DNA of 64,000 nt from an uncultured Mailhella sp. (GCF_963931295.1 NZ_OZ007001.1:124001-188000); one strand, 5' to 3'; positions 51,038-60,279 are shown, counted from the stretch's first letter. Translations and numbers: made by a program. The notes: generated by a model not told the origin, from the letters alone.

Positions 51038-53809
51038 CTAATTTCCGGACGATTCCAGCGCCGTTTCCAGCTGCGCGGCAAGACGAAGCGTCTCCTGCGC
51101 GCGCGATTCCACGCCGGAACGGATTTTCCTCAGCACGCCGAGATAGGCGGAAAGCGCCGAACTTTCTTCGGCCAGCACCGCAAGCGCGGGCACGAAACCT
51201 TCGCTCACGGCCTTGCCGTAGGCCGAGGTCAGCTCTTCAAGATTCTGGGAAAGCAGTTCGTTGAGCCGGGCGCGCTGACTCTTCACCCAGCGGCGCACGA
51301 CCTCTTCCTTGCGCTCCATGAAAATGCGGCGGCAGCGCGAAGGATTGCCGAACTTCATGAGCGTCCACACCACGCTTCCCACCACGGCCACGGGCAGCAC
51401 GGCCCACCAGCCCATGTTTCCGAGCACGATGCCCAGCCCCAGACCGCCGCCGCGCCGGATGGCCAGGCCCACGGCCACAAGCCCCACCTTCTTCATGATG
51501 GAATTCGCGTTCACCAGCCAGCGCTCGCGACTGAACGGCACGTCCGCCATGGATTGCAGATCCACGTCGTCCACGGCCACGGCGTCGAGACAGAGCACCG
51601 AAATTTCCCGCATCCGCTCGCCGAACTGACGCAGTTTCTCGTTCCAGTCCTTCTGCACGTCGCGGCGTCCGGCAAGAAGCTCTTCCAGCGACTCGCGGGC
51701 GATCCGCGGCACTTCCTCCTCATCGAAGCGCTTCCAGTTCTTCGCCCGGAACATGCCGGTATAGCCGAGCGAGTCGGCGTGCTTGTTCGCCGCGTCCATG
51801 ATGCGCAGCACAATGGTTTCCTGCCAGCCGTCGAGCGCGCGCTCCTGCTCCTTGCGCCAGGCCTCCACGTCCACGGAAGCCGCGCTCACCACGGACCACG
51901 CCTGACTCGAACAGCTCTTCATGACCTCGTCAAGCCGGGCGACGTGCTCGAAGAGAAGCTGCTCGTGCCGCGCGTCGGGCAGGCGGCCGAGCTCGTGCGA
52001 CAGAAAACGCTCTGCGCCCTCGCGCGAAGCGCGGACGATCTCCCGGCCCCGGCTCCGGATGCGGGCCTCGTGCTCCTCGCGACCGGCGTTCTTCTCCGAG
52101 GCCGCCTTTTCCACCAGCGCACAGAGCTTCTGAAAGCCCGCGCCTCCGCTGCGCCGCGGTCCGGCGCAGCGCTGTTCCATGGCCTCGCGGGCGTTCAGTT
52201 CCAGAAGATCCAGCACGCGCATACCGCAGGCGGACGCCGTGTTCATGAGAAGACGAGCCCTTTCCATGGCTTCGCCGCGGCTCTCTTTTTCGTTCAGCCT
52301 GTCCGCGCCGGTCACCACGCCGATCACCGCCGCCGCGCGCCCGGAACGCGCAAGCTGACGCAAAAGCTCCTGCTCCGACGACGATTCCGGCCTGCGAGCG
52401 TCCATGACGAAGAGCAGGCAGTCCGCGGCAAGGCATTCCTCAAACGCCAGATAGTTCTGTACCGGATCCGTGGCATTCAGTCCCGGCGTGTCCACCAGCA
52501 CCAGGCCGTGCTTGAGAATGTCGGCAGGCAGTTCCGCCTCCACGCGCGCGGCAAACAAACTTCCCTTTTCCGAGGCGGAAAGAAAATCCCGCAGACGCTC
52601 CGGCGAGTCCAGAATCTCGTCTTCCCTCGGCGGCAGCTCGCGGCTCAGCACTTCCAGCCGCTCGCACAGCTCGCCCCGGCCTTCCTCGCCGCGGCAGCAT
52701 TCCACAAGACGCGCGCACTCGTCGCCCGTGAGAAAGCGCACACGGCCGCCGAATTGCCTGCCCCACGAAAAACGCGCCACGGCCGCCGTTTCCGGCACGG
52801 ATTCACGCACCGGCGAATACTCGCCGCCGAGCAGCGCGTTCACGAGCGAACTCTTGCCACGCTTTCCTTCGCCCACCACCACCAGCGTGAAGGGCTGCTC
52901 CGCCATGAGACGCCGAAAATCGCCGACCCCGCGGGCAAGCTCCACGTCTCCGCCATCGAGCGCGGAGCGCTCCAGGCGTTCCGCCTCGGCCGCCGCCCTC
53001 TCAAAGCCGGACGCCACCGACATGTCCCGCAACGACGGTGAAAACAGGGAAAACAGCCGCTGCCGACGCAGATCGCGCAGATAGCGCGCCGCCACGTCGT
53101 ACTGATCCGCGGCGGAATTCGCCACGTCGCTGCACACCGCGCCCGCCCCGGAAAGCATGGACGAGAGCGCCGCCATCTGACGCCGCAGCACCGGAGACAG
53201 CCGTCCCCCGGGCTCCGGCCGACGCTGCGCCACCCCGCCCTGCATGACGACGCCCCGCGTGTCCTCTTCCGTTTCGGTTCCGAACACGCTTTCCCATTCC
53301 GCCACGCCCGGCAGCAGACGCATGGTGCGCCCCAGCCGCTCCATGACGCGACGACGGCCCGCCGCGTCTTCCGAAAGCGCGCGGCACACCACGGCGGCGT
53401 AGGCCGGCGAAAGTTCCCGCACCGCTTCGGCATAGGTTTCGGCCTTGTCCGGCGAAAGCGAGGCCAGATCCTCGGAAAGTCGGCGGTCGGCCTCAAACTG
53501 CTCCGGAGACAGCGGCTCCTGAAGCAGCGCCGCGTGAAAATGCGTCTGCAGCACGAAGAAACGATGTTCCGCCTCGCTTCCGGCCGCGCCGTCGACCTGA
53601 GCCTGCGGCGCAAACACTTCTTCCAGTGCGTCGGACGCCCGACGCCATGCTTCGGGCGAGAGGCGTCCGCCCTCCTGCGCCGCCGAGGCGAGAAGCACCA
53701 CCAGCCTGTCTTCGGCCGACAGCGTCGGCGCAGAGGCGTCGGGAAGCGGCGGCATGATGTCCGAAGCCGTCACGGTCCTGTCCGAAACGGCAGCAGTCTT
53801 TTTTTCCAT
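51038..53809 (-). CDS. Dynamin-like GTPase, membrane-associated
   Basis: 923 residues. An N-terminal helical region of about 300 residues comes before the GTPase. GEGKRGKSSLVNALLGG (313-329) is the P-loop, a Thr/Glu-rich switch follows, DTPGLN (about 447) is G3 and TGAD (about 502) a variant of the usual T/NKxD. Long helical segments then lead to two hydrophobic helices near residues 770-815 and a helical tail to the end. This matches bacterial dynamin-like proteins, which remodel or protect membranes. Unlike many, it is not paired with a second dynamin. The ATG at 53809 is the first in frame but has no strong ribosome site. Confidence 0.85.
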   Translation of the reverse strand: MEKKTAAVSDRTVTASDIMPPLPDASAPTLSAEDRLVVLLASAAQEGGRLSPEAWRRASDALEEVFAPQAQVDGAAGSEAEHRFFVLQTHFHAALLQEPLSPEQFEADRRLSEDLASLSPDKAETYAEAVRELSPAYAAVVCRALSEDAAGRRRVMERLGRTMRLLPGVAEWESVFGTETEEDTRGVVMQGGVAQRRPEPGGRLSPVLRRQMAALSSMLSGAGAVCSDVANSAADQYDVAARYLRDLRRQRLFSLFSPSLRDMSVASGFERAAAEAERLERSALDGGDVELARGVGDFRRLMAEQPFTLVVVGEGKRGKSSLVNALLGGEYSPVRESVPETAAVARFSWGRQFGGRVRFLTGDECARLVECCRGEEGRGELCERLEVLSRELPPREDEILDSPERLRDFLSASEKGSLFAARVEAELPADILKHGLVLVDTPGLNATDPVQNYLAFEECLAADCLLFVMDARRPESSSEQELLRQLARSGRAAAVIGVVTGADRLNEKESRGEAMERARLLMNTASACGMRVLDLLELNAREAMEQRCAGPRRSGGAGFQKLCALVEKAASEKNAGREEHEARIRSRGREIVRASREGAERFLSHELGRLPDARHEQLLFEHVARLDEVMKSCSSQAWSVVSAASVDVEAWRKEQERALDGWQETIVLRIMDAANKHADSLGYTGMFRAKNWKRFDEEEVPRIARESLEELLAGRRDVQKDWNEKLRQFGERMREISVLCLDAVAVDDVDLQSMADVPFSRERWLVNANSIMKKVGLVAVGLAIRRGGGLGLGIVLGNMGWWAVLPVAVVGSVVWTLMKFGNPSRCRRIFMERKEEVVRRWVKSQRARLNELLSQNLEELTSAYGKAVSEGFVPALAVLAEESSALSAYLGVLRKIRSGVESRAQETLRLAAQLETALESSGN

Positions 53810-54291
53810 AGGCGTCCGCCTTCAGCAAAGTTCGTCCCTTTCGGGAACGGTCTTCATGATGCGCGCAGTCCCGCTGCGGCGAACCGCATATTCCGCGCGG
53901 CGGGCGGGGCCCCGGCGCTGCGGAGCGAAACGGGCCTGTTGCGCGCTGCAATTTCAGGCCGCATGCGGGCTGTTCATCTTTTGTTGTAGCACAGCACAAA
54001 GGAAAGTCACAACCACAAACATGCCCCTCCCTCCGGCAGAAGGCTCCTCACGCGCCGCGCCGCAGTTGCAGGCCGCGCGAGTGGCCGCGCCGATGCGCTT
54101 CTCACAGAGCCGGACGCGCCATCGAGCGCCGGAACAGGACGCCAAAGAGCCGTTGCCCTCGGGCAGTGCGCCCTTTCCGCCTTCCTCCCGCGCCTTCCGT
54201 TTTTCCGGCATACCCTTGTTTTCTTACCGCAACATTACGGCATCCGTCCCGCGGTCATCAAAAAAATCAGTTCCGCCCCTGATCGCCGGGC
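53810..54291. other. Non-coding spacer upstream of the dynamin-like gene
   Basis: About 480 b, no gene recognised. A weak promoter for the dynamin gene may lie at 53983-54012 on the minus strand (TTGTGA, 18 bases, TACAAC), about 170 bases before its ATG. Confidence 0.4.
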
Positions 54292-54318
54292 AAAAAAAAA
54301 CGCCCCTTGCGGGGCGCG
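54292..54318 (-). terminator. Intrinsic terminator of pyruvate kinase
   Basis: On the minus strand CGCCCC pairs with GGGGCG around GCAA, followed by nine T (54292-54300). It lies about 100 bases after the pyk stop, beyond a palindromic repeat element. Confidence 0.9.
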
Positions 54319-54354
54319 TCCTTTGTGTGCGCGCAGGTCGGCATATCCGGCGCT

Positions 54355-54420
54355 GCGGCGCGAAAGGCACCGGAGGGAAATATTTCCCTCCGGCAGAACC
54401 CGGGGCAGGCCCCGAAGTTC
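54355..54420 (-). repeat. Palindromic element directly behind pyruvate kinase
   Basis: Reading away from the pyk stop on the minus strand: CGGGGCCTGCCCCGGG, then GGAGGGAAATATTTCCCTCC. This is the same two-part design (GGGGC-x-GCCCC, then GGGAAAT-x-ATTTCCC) as the 90-base repeats behind the sirtuin gene, also directly after a stop codon. Confidence 0.6.
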
Positions 54421-55842
54421 CTACTTGTGATAGATCTTCACCAGGTTGGTGCGGCGCTTCTGCTCGCCGGGAGCGTATTCGCCGGCGGTAATGACTACGT
54501 CCTGACCCATGGGGAACTTGCTGCTCGTGGCAATGAAGTTCTGCACGCGGCGCAGATGAGAAATGCTGCTGTCGCTCACGGGAATGAAGTAGGGCTGCAC
54601 GCCCCAGACGAAGTTGAGCGCGTGTTCCACCACGGAGTTGGAGGTCAGCGCATAGATGGTCTGAGCAGGACGGCATTCGGCCAGCATGCGGGCCGCGCCG
54701 CCGGTCACGGAATGGGCCACGATGGCGCAGGCGTTCTCGGTTCTGGCGAGCAGGCAGGCGGTGTAGGCCAGGAAGCGGGAAGTGTCGGTCTCGTCCTTGG
54801 GAGGTTCGAGTCTGCGGGTGGCGAGCAGGTACTTTTCCGCCTCGTCGGTGATCTTGCGCATGTAGCGCACGGCCTCGATGGGATAGTTGCCCGCGGCGGT
54901 TTCGTCGGAGAGCATGACGCAGTCGGCGCCGTCAAGCACGGCGTTGGCCACGTCGGTCACTTCCGCGCGGGTGGGCACGGGCGTGTTCACCATGGAAAGC
55001 AGCATCTGCGTGGCCACGATGACGGGCTTGCCCGCACGGTTGCAGGTGTGAATGATGTGCTTCTGCAGCGCCGGAAGTTCGGGCATGGGGCATTCCACGC
55101 CGAGATCGCCGCGGGCCACCATGACGATGTCGGTCGCGGCCACGATGGCGTCGAGGTTATCCACGGCGGCGTTCTGACGTTCCAGCTTGGCGACCACGGG
55201 AATGTCGTCGCGGCCGTAGGAATGCAGCAGAGCCTTTATCTGATGCACGTCCTCCACGGTCTGCACGAAGGAAATGGCCACGGCGTCCACGCCGAGTTCC
55301 ATGCCGAGGGCCAGCTTTTCGCGGTCCTGATCGGTGATGGCGGGCAGCGCCAGCGACTTGCCGGGCAGCGCGAGGCCCTTGCGGGAGGAAATGGCGCCGC
55401 CTTCCTGCGCCACCATGATGAAGCGCTCGTCCTCCACCTTTTCCTCAATGCAGAAGCGCAGGCCGCCGTCGGCCAGCACCAGGGTGTCTCCGGGAACAAG
55501 GGCGGAAAGAATGCGCGGATGATCGAAGGGAATGAAGGGCAGCTCTTCCTTTTCCCTGCGCTCGCGGCCGAGAATGAGCTTGTCGCCGCGGTGCAGTTCG
55601 ATGCGGCCTTCGGGCAGAATGCCGATGCGGATCTTGGGTCCGGGCAGATCCTGCATGATGGTCAGCGGACGGCCGCATTCCTTTTCGATTTCGCGGATGT
55701 TGGAAACCACGCCGCGGAAGAAGTCGGGATCGCCGTGGGAGAAGTTGAGGCGGAATACGGAAACGCCCGCGTCGGCCAGCTGGGCAAGCTTTTCACGATC
55801 GCAGCTGGCGGGGCCGATGGTGGCAACAATTTTGGTACGCAT
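54421..55842 (-). CDS. pyk: Pyruvate kinase
   Basis: 473 residues. The ATG at 55842 begins MRTKIVATIGPAS, the family N-terminus, with AAGGAA about 8 bases upstream; an open frame beyond 56200 is not coding. RLNFSHGD, DLPGPKIRIG, ISFVQTVEDV, VAKLERQNAAVDNLDAI and ARGDLGVE are the active-site and metal motifs, and MLSDETAAGNYPIEAV the ADP/Mg contact. It makes ATP and pyruvate from phosphoenolpyruvate. The C-terminal domain (about 350-470) looks complete. Monocistronic. Confidence 0.96.
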   Translation of the reverse strand: MRTKIVATIGPASCDREKLAQLADAGVSVFRLNFSHGDPDFFRGVVSNIREIEKECGRPLTIMQDLPGPKIRIGILPEGRIELHRGDKLILGRERREKEELPFIPFDHPRILSALVPGDTLVLADGGLRFCIEEKVEDERFIMVAQEGGAISSRKGLALPGKSLALPAITDQDREKLALGMELGVDAVAISFVQTVEDVHQIKALLHSYGRDDIPVVAKLERQNAAVDNLDAIVAATDIVMVARGDLGVECPMPELPALQKHIIHTCNRAGKPVIVATQMLLSMVNTPVPTRAEVTDVANAVLDGADCVMLSDETAAGNYPIEAVRYMRKITDEAEKYLLATRRLEPPKDETDTSRFLAYTACLLARTENACAIVAHSVTGGAARMLAECRPAQTIYALTSNSVVEHALNFVWGVQPYFIPVSDSSISHLRRVQNFIATSSKFPMGQDVVITAGEYAPGEQKRRTNLVKIYHK

Positions 55843-56201
55843 AAAAATTCCTTTCCTTAAAAGAGAAGCACGGATGACGGACTCAGCCTGCGGAGGACGA
55901 AAAACCCGCTTTTCCTCCTCACGCCCGTCGCTGTGCGGGCATTCTGCCTCTTTTTTCAAAAAAAGTCGAGAGAGTCCGGCCGCGCGTTTTTCTCCCGGTC
56001 CGCCCTCCCCGAAATTCGACGAAAACGCGCCCTCCGGCTCCGCGCGTCGCTCCCTTTTTTCGCGAATGCAACACGCCGCGCGCCCCCTGTTTTTCGCCGC
56101 AAAAAAAGCCGCCGGTGAACCAGCGCAGGGAAAAAAGTTGTAACACTTTCCATTAGTCACATGATTTTCACAGGTTGTCACATTCCTTCCCGCTTTCGGC
56201 C
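55843..56201. other. Intergenic region between pyk and the dcw promoter
   Basis: About 360 b between divergent genes. The pyk leader on the minus strand contains two possible hairpins (GCCCG/CGGGC near 55933-55950 and GGAGGA/TCCTCC near 55896-55920). Near the dcw side CACA words recur at 56157-56182. No gene. Confidence 0.45.
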
Positions 56202-56231
56202 TTGACAGTTTCCGTTTTATGGGCAAATAGT
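56202..56231 (+). promoter_or_regulatory. Promoter of the dcw cluster
   Basis: TTGACA (56202-56207), a perfect -35 box, followed after 17-18 bases by a weak -10 (AAATAG or AATAGT). It overlaps the MraZ operator. Confidence 0.65.
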
Positions 56232-56258
56232 GGGAAAAAGTGGCAGAAAGTGGAACAG
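56229..56258 (+). promoter_or_regulatory. MraZ operator: three 10-base repeats
   Basis: AGTGGGAAAA, AGTGGCAGAA and AGTGGAACAG follow each other with exact 10-base period (GTGG at 56230, 56240, 56250), and another TGGG lies at 56220. Direct repeats of this kind just before mraZ are the known binding site for MraZ, which represses its own cluster. The mraZ ATG begins three bases later. Confidence 0.8.
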
Positions 56259-56260
56259 GC

Positions 56261-56752
56261 ATGGTTTTCAGAGGCAGATACCCGCGCAGTCTCGACCCGA
56301 AAGGCCGTCTGACGCTTCCGCCGGAATTCCGCGACGCCCTCGCTTCTCAGGGAGCGGGCAGCGCGGCAGCCGATGGGGCTTCTTCGTCCGCGTCCGGCGC
56401 GTCCTTCGTGCTCACCACCTACGACGGATGCCTCGTGGCCTTTTCGTGGAACGACTGGGTGGAGCTGGAAGAAAAATTCATGCGCATTCCCAACCCTTCC
56501 CCGAAGGTGCGCGCCTTCCGCCGTCTCGTGATAGGCGGCGCGGAAACGCACACCCCCGACGCCCACGGCCGCATTCTGCTTTCTCCCGACCACCGAGCCT
56601 ACGCCGGTCTGGACAGGGAAGCCACAATTCTCGGCCTCGTGGACCGCTTTGAAATCTGGAACCCCGCCGCCCTGCGCGCCTCCATGTCCTCGGAAAACCT
56701 GGAAGGCGTTACCGAGGAACTCGCCGCAAGCGGCATTGATTTTTCCCTTTAG
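56261..56752 (+). CDS. mraZ: Transcriptional regulator MraZ
   Basis: 163 residues. The ATG at 56261 gives MVFRGRYPRSLDPKGRLTLP, the family N-terminus; a GTG at 56240 would lie in the operator and is rejected. Two AbrB-like DxxGR repeats are seen: LDPKGRLTLP (13-22) and PDAHGRILLSPDHR (about 101-114). MraZ forms a ring-shaped DNA-binding repressor of the division and cell-wall cluster. An Ala/Ser/Gly-rich insert of about 20 residues (around 33-52) lengthens the loop after the first repeat and makes the protein longer than the usual 143-152. First gene of the dcw operon. Confidence 0.95.
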   Translation: MVFRGRYPRSLDPKGRLTLPPEFRDALASQGAGSAAADGASSSASGASFVLTTYDGCLVAFSWNDWVELEEKFMRIPNPSPKVRAFRRLVIGGAETHTPDAHGRILLSPDHRAYAGLDREATILGLVDRFEIWNPAALRASMSSENLEGVTEELAASGIDFSL

Positions 56753-56767
56753 CCCGCAGTCTCCGCC

Positions 56768-57796
56768 ATGATTCGTCATACGCAGCAACATTCCGCCGTC
56801 ACCGCCGCAAACGCCCGGCACGTCTCCGTGCTTCTCAACGAAGTGCTCGACGCGCTCGCTCCGCGCCCGGGCGGCCGCTATCTCGACGGCACGCTCGGTC
56901 TGGCCGGACACTCCTCGGCGCTCATGGAACGCGCCGAAGGCAAGGCCATGCTCTGCGGGCTCGACAGGGATCCGCAGGCGCTCGAACGCGCCGCGCAGCG
57001 CCTTGCCCCCTACGGCGAGAACTGCCGGCTCTTTTCGCTGGAATACGCCTCCTTTGCCGACGCCCTCGACGCCCTCGGCTGGGATACCGTGGACGGCGCG
57101 CTGCTCGACATCGGCGTGTCCTCGCTGCAGCTCGACGTGGCCGACCGCGGCTTCTCCCTGCACGACGACGCGCCCCTCGACATGCGCATGGACATGGGCA
57201 GTCTTTCCTCTGCGGGAAGAGAGCCCTGGATGCAGTCGGCGCGCACCGTGGTGAACATGGCGGACGTGAACACCCTGCGGCACCTTATTGAAACCTATGG
57301 AGAAGATCCGCAGGCGCCGCGCATTGCGCGGGCCATCGTGGAGGCGCGGCAGAAAGCGCCCATCGAAACCACGGGGCAGCTTGCGGACATCGTGCGGCGC
57401 GCCTATCCCGCCAAATGGCGGGCCGAAGCGCGCAATCATCCGGCCACGCGCACCTTTCAGGCGATTCGCATGGTCGTCAACGACGAACTCGGACAGCTCG
57501 AACGTTTCCTCGACGCCATTCTTCCCCGCCTCTCCGTGGGCGGCAGACTGGCCATCATCACCTTCCACTCGCTGGAAGACCGCATCGTGAAGCAGCGGTT
57601 CCGGCAGTGGAGCACCGACTGCCTCTGCCCGCCGCATCTGCCGCGCTGCGTGTGCGGTCATCACGCAGAGGTTGCGCTCCTCACGAAGAAACCCATCGTT
57701 CCGGGAAGGGACGAACTTCTCATAAACCCGAGATCCGGCAGCGCCAAACTCCGCGTCGTGGAAAAGCTGCCGCCGTTCAAGAAGGAGCTGTCATGA
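56768..57796 (+). CDS. rsmH: 16S rRNA (cytosine1402-N4)-methyltransferase
   Basis: 342 residues, slightly longer than the usual ~310. After a short lead, HVSVLLNEVLDAL matches the family start, YLDGTLGLAGHSSALME is the AdoMet loop, LLDIGVSSLQLDVADRGFS carries the conserved Asp, and AIITFHSLEDRIVKQRF is the C-terminal signature. It modifies C1402 in the ribosomal P site. The ATG at 56768 is 15 bases after mraZ; an extra ~18-residue N-terminus is seen. Its stop overlaps the ftsL ATG (ATGA). Confidence 0.96.
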   Translation: MIRHTQQHSAVTAANARHVSVLLNEVLDALAPRPGGRYLDGTLGLAGHSSALMERAEGKAMLCGLDRDPQALERAAQRLAPYGENCRLFSLEYASFADALDALGWDTVDGALLDIGVSSLQLDVADRGFSLHDDAPLDMRMDMGSLSSAGREPWMQSARTVVNMADVNTLRHLIETYGEDPQAPRIARAIVEARQKAPIETTGQLADIVRRAYPAKWRAEARNHPATRTFQAIRMVVNDELGQLERFLDAILPRLSVGGRLAIITFHSLEDRIVKQRFRQWSTDCLCPPHLPRCVCGHHAEVALLTKKPIVPGRDELLINPRSGSAKLRVVEKLPPFKKELS

Positions 57797-58098
57797 ATTC
57801 GCACACCGCTACGCTCGGTTCCGGAGGCTGGTTCCTCATGCTGATTGTCTCCATTCTGTTCAGCCTGATCATGGGCGTCGCCCTCACCTGGCTGAGCATC
57901 GACAGGAGCGACACCGCCTACACCATTCAGAAAATGCAGCGCCAGACCGAATCGGCCCGCGCCCACGTGGCCAAGCTGGAAGTCGAACGCGACAGCCTGC
58001 TCTCTCCCTACGTTCTCGGAAAAACCGCCGAACAGCTCGGCATGAGCATGGCCGATCCCGGCCAGATCCGCCGCCTCAAACCTTCCAGCCAAGACTAG
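57793..58098 (+). CDS. ftsL: Cell division protein FtsL-like
   Basis: 101 residues. ATG overlaps the rsmH stop (ATGA), with AAGGAG 7 bases upstream. One membrane helix (about 13-35), then a periplasmic coiled coil (YTIQKMQRQTESARAHVAKL) with leucine-zipper spacing, and a C-terminal VLGKTAEQLGMSMADPGQI typical of FtsL. It would bridge FtsQ and FtsI in the divisome. Identified mainly by size, topology and position between rsmH and ftsI, since FtsL sequence is poorly conserved. Confidence 0.88.
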   Translation: MNSHTATLGSGGWFLMLIVSILFSLIMGVALTWLSIDRSDTAYTIQKMQRQTESARAHVAKLEVERDSLLSPYVLGKTAEQLGMSMADPGQIRRLKPSSQD

Positions 58099-58101
58099 CG
58101 A

Positions 58102-60279
58102 ATGCGCCCGAACAGCTCCTCTTCGTCTTCCCGCATGTCGTCGGGAAGACGCCGCACCAATCGCCGCATCATTCAGAGTCAGCCCTCCGCCTCCCAAGGC
58201 AAAGGGCTGTTCTCGCGCTTGCGCGCGCGCTGGCGCTGGCTGCTCGGGCAGCGTTTTCACTACGCCGCCGCCCTCTTCGTGGTCTGCTGGGTGCTGCTCT
58301 GGTTCCGCGCCTTCGAGGTGCAGGTGCTGCTCGGCCCCGTGTACAGCGACATGGCCGAGCGTCAGCACACCTACACCGAAGTCATTGAAGGCGCGCGCGG
58401 CAGCATTCTCGACAGAAACGGACGCGTGCTCGCCCGCAGCGTGGCCTGCCAGTCGGTGTACGCCAATCCGCGCGTCATGGAAGACATCAACGATGCGGCG
58501 AAGCGCCTCGCTCCGCTTCTGCACCGGAGCGAAGCCGATCTCGCCGCCGTGTTCCGCAAGAACAAGGCATTCATCTGGCTGGAACGAAAGGTGGACGACG
58601 CCACCGCCACCGCCATTCAGAAGGAAGGCATTCCGGGCATCGGCCTCTCGCGCGAGTTTGAACGCGTGTACCCCTACCGTCATCTTGCCGGACAGCTTCT
58701 CGGCTTCGTGGGCGTGGACAGCCACGGCCTTGAAGGCGTGGAGCTCGCCTACGACGACAGACTCCGCGGCACCAGCGTGAAGAGCCGCGTCTCCCGCAAC
58801 GCCGCCGAACAGATCCTCAACAACGAACGCGACGACGCTGCCGAACAGCGCGGCGAAGACATCACCCTCACCCTCGACGTGCAGGTGCAGTTCATCGCCG
58901 AAGACGTGCTCGCCGACGCCGTGCGCTCCTCAGGCGCGCGCTGGGGCGGCGTGCTCGTTTCCGAAGTGGCCACCGGCGAAATTCTCGCCTGGGCGCAGTA
59001 TCCGTTCTTCAACCCCAACAACTATCGCGAGGCGAGTTCCTCCATCTACAGAAACCGCCTCGCCGGCGACAGCCTCGAACCCGGCTCCACCTTCAAGCCC
59101 ATTCTCATGGCCGCCGCCCTCGAAGAAAAGCTCGTCACCCCGAACACCAAAATCTTCTGCGAAAACGGCGTGTGGCGCACCCGCTACGCTCCCATCCGCG
59201 ACGACACCCACGCCTACGGCGAACTTACCGCCACCGAAATCATTTCCCGTTCGAGCAACATCGGCATGGCCAAAATCGGCCTCATGCTCGGCGCGCAGAA
59301 ATTCCATTCCTACCTCGACCGGCTCGGATTCGGACAGCGCACCGGCATCGGCATTCACGAAAGCCGCGGCATCCTGCGCGCCCCGAGAGACTGGAGCGAG
59401 CTCGACCTCATGTCCACCTCCTTCGGTCAGAGCCTTTCCGTCACCGGCATCCAGATGCTTCAGGCCTACACCATCCTTGCCGACGGCGGCGAATTCCGCC
59501 CCCTGAGCCTCGTCATGGACGAACCAGGTCAGAACACCACCTCCGCCGCGGGTCAGCGCATCTTTTCCAAAAGAACCACCCGCACCGTGCTCAAAATGAT
59601 GGAGGAAACCGTGGACGGCAACGGCACCGGCACGAGGGCCCGCATTCCCGGCGTGCGCGTGGCCGGCAAGACCGGCACCGCCCAGAAGGCCGATCACTCC
59701 GGCAAGGGCTACAGCCGCAAGCGTCTGGCTTCGTTCGGCGGCATCGTGCCTGCCGACGATCCGCGCTACGTCATCTACGTCATGCTCGACGAGCCCACCA
59801 CCACGGGCTACGGCGGCGCCATCGCCGCGCCCGTGTTCCAGAAGGTGGCCTCCCGCACCCTGGCCTACAACGGCTATCTGCCCGACGTGACCTTCGCCCT
59901 GGCCGAAAAGGAACAGGAAAGAAAGCTCACCCCCGCCCAGCTCGCCCAGCGCAAGAAAGACGCCATCTACCTCGCGAACCTCGCCAAATACCGCGCCGAA
60001 AAGGCCAAAAAGGAACGCGAACGCGCTCAGAAAATGGCCGGCAAGGCTGCGGCTGCCGGGGTCAACGTCATGCCCAATCTGCGGGGGTTCACCCTCCGCA
60101 AAACCATAGAAACCTGCGTGGCGCGCGGCATTGTTCCCACCATGGAAGGCAACGGAACCTTCGTGCTCCGTCAGAGTCCTCCGCCGGGAACGCGCATCAC
60201 CGACGACAGCACCTGTACCGTCTGGCTCACAGACACTCCGCCCCTTTCCGAAGCGAAGACACCCCCTTCAAAGGAGTAA
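58102..60279 (+). CDS. ftsI: Septal peptidoglycan transpeptidase (PBP3/FtsI) with PASTA domain
   Basis: 725 residues. A Ser/Arg-rich cytoplasmic tail (1-50), one membrane helix (about 52-68), and the PBP dimer domain from about 92 (RGSILDRNGRVLA). Transpeptidase motifs in order: S329-T-F-K332, S384-S-N386, K523-T-G-T526. A Lys/Arg/Glu-rich helix (about 605-650) leads to a C-terminal PASTA domain (about 655-717). It cross-links septal peptidoglycan with FtsW. The ATG at 58102 lies 3 bases after ftsL; an internal start would be needed only to drop the unusual Ser/Arg tail. PASTA is uncommon in proteobacterial FtsI. Confidence 0.95.
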   Translation: MRPNSSSSSSRMSSGRRRTNRRIIQSQPSASQGKGLFSRLRARWRWLLGQRFHYAAALFVVCWVLLWFRAFEVQVLLGPVYSDMAERQHTYTEVIEGARGSILDRNGRVLARSVACQSVYANPRVMEDINDAAKRLAPLLHRSEADLAAVFRKNKAFIWLERKVDDATATAIQKEGIPGIGLSREFERVYPYRHLAGQLLGFVGVDSHGLEGVELAYDDRLRGTSVKSRVSRNAAEQILNNERDDAAEQRGEDITLTLDVQVQFIAEDVLADAVRSSGARWGGVLVSEVATGEILAWAQYPFFNPNNYREASSSIYRNRLAGDSLEPGSTFKPILMAAALEEKLVTPNTKIFCENGVWRTRYAPIRDDTHAYGELTATEIISRSSNIGMAKIGLMLGAQKFHSYLDRLGFGQRTGIGIHESRGILRAPRDWSELDLMSTSFGQSLSVTGIQMLQAYTILADGGEFRPLSLVMDEPGQNTTSAAGQRIFSKRTTRTVLKMMEETVDGNGTGTRARIPGVRVAGKTGTAQKADHSGKGYSRKRLASFGGIVPADDPRYVIYVMLDEPTTTGYGGAIAAPVFQKVASRTLAYNGYLPDVTFALAEKEQERKLTPAQLAQRKKDAIYLANLAKYRAEKAKKERERAQKMAGKAAAAGVNVMPNLRGFTLRKTIETCVARGIVPTMEGNGTFVLRQSPPPGTRITDDSTCTVWLTDTPPLSEAKTPPSKE

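Noticed and set aside
50569..51264. A 231-codon plus-strand frame in the spacer before the dynamin-like gene
   Set aside because: Arg/Pro/Ala-rich, no ribosome site, and its end is antisense to the dynamin-like gene.
56240..56260. GTG start for mraZ at 56240
   Set aside because: It lies within the MraZ operator repeats; the ATG at 56261 gives the conserved N-terminus.
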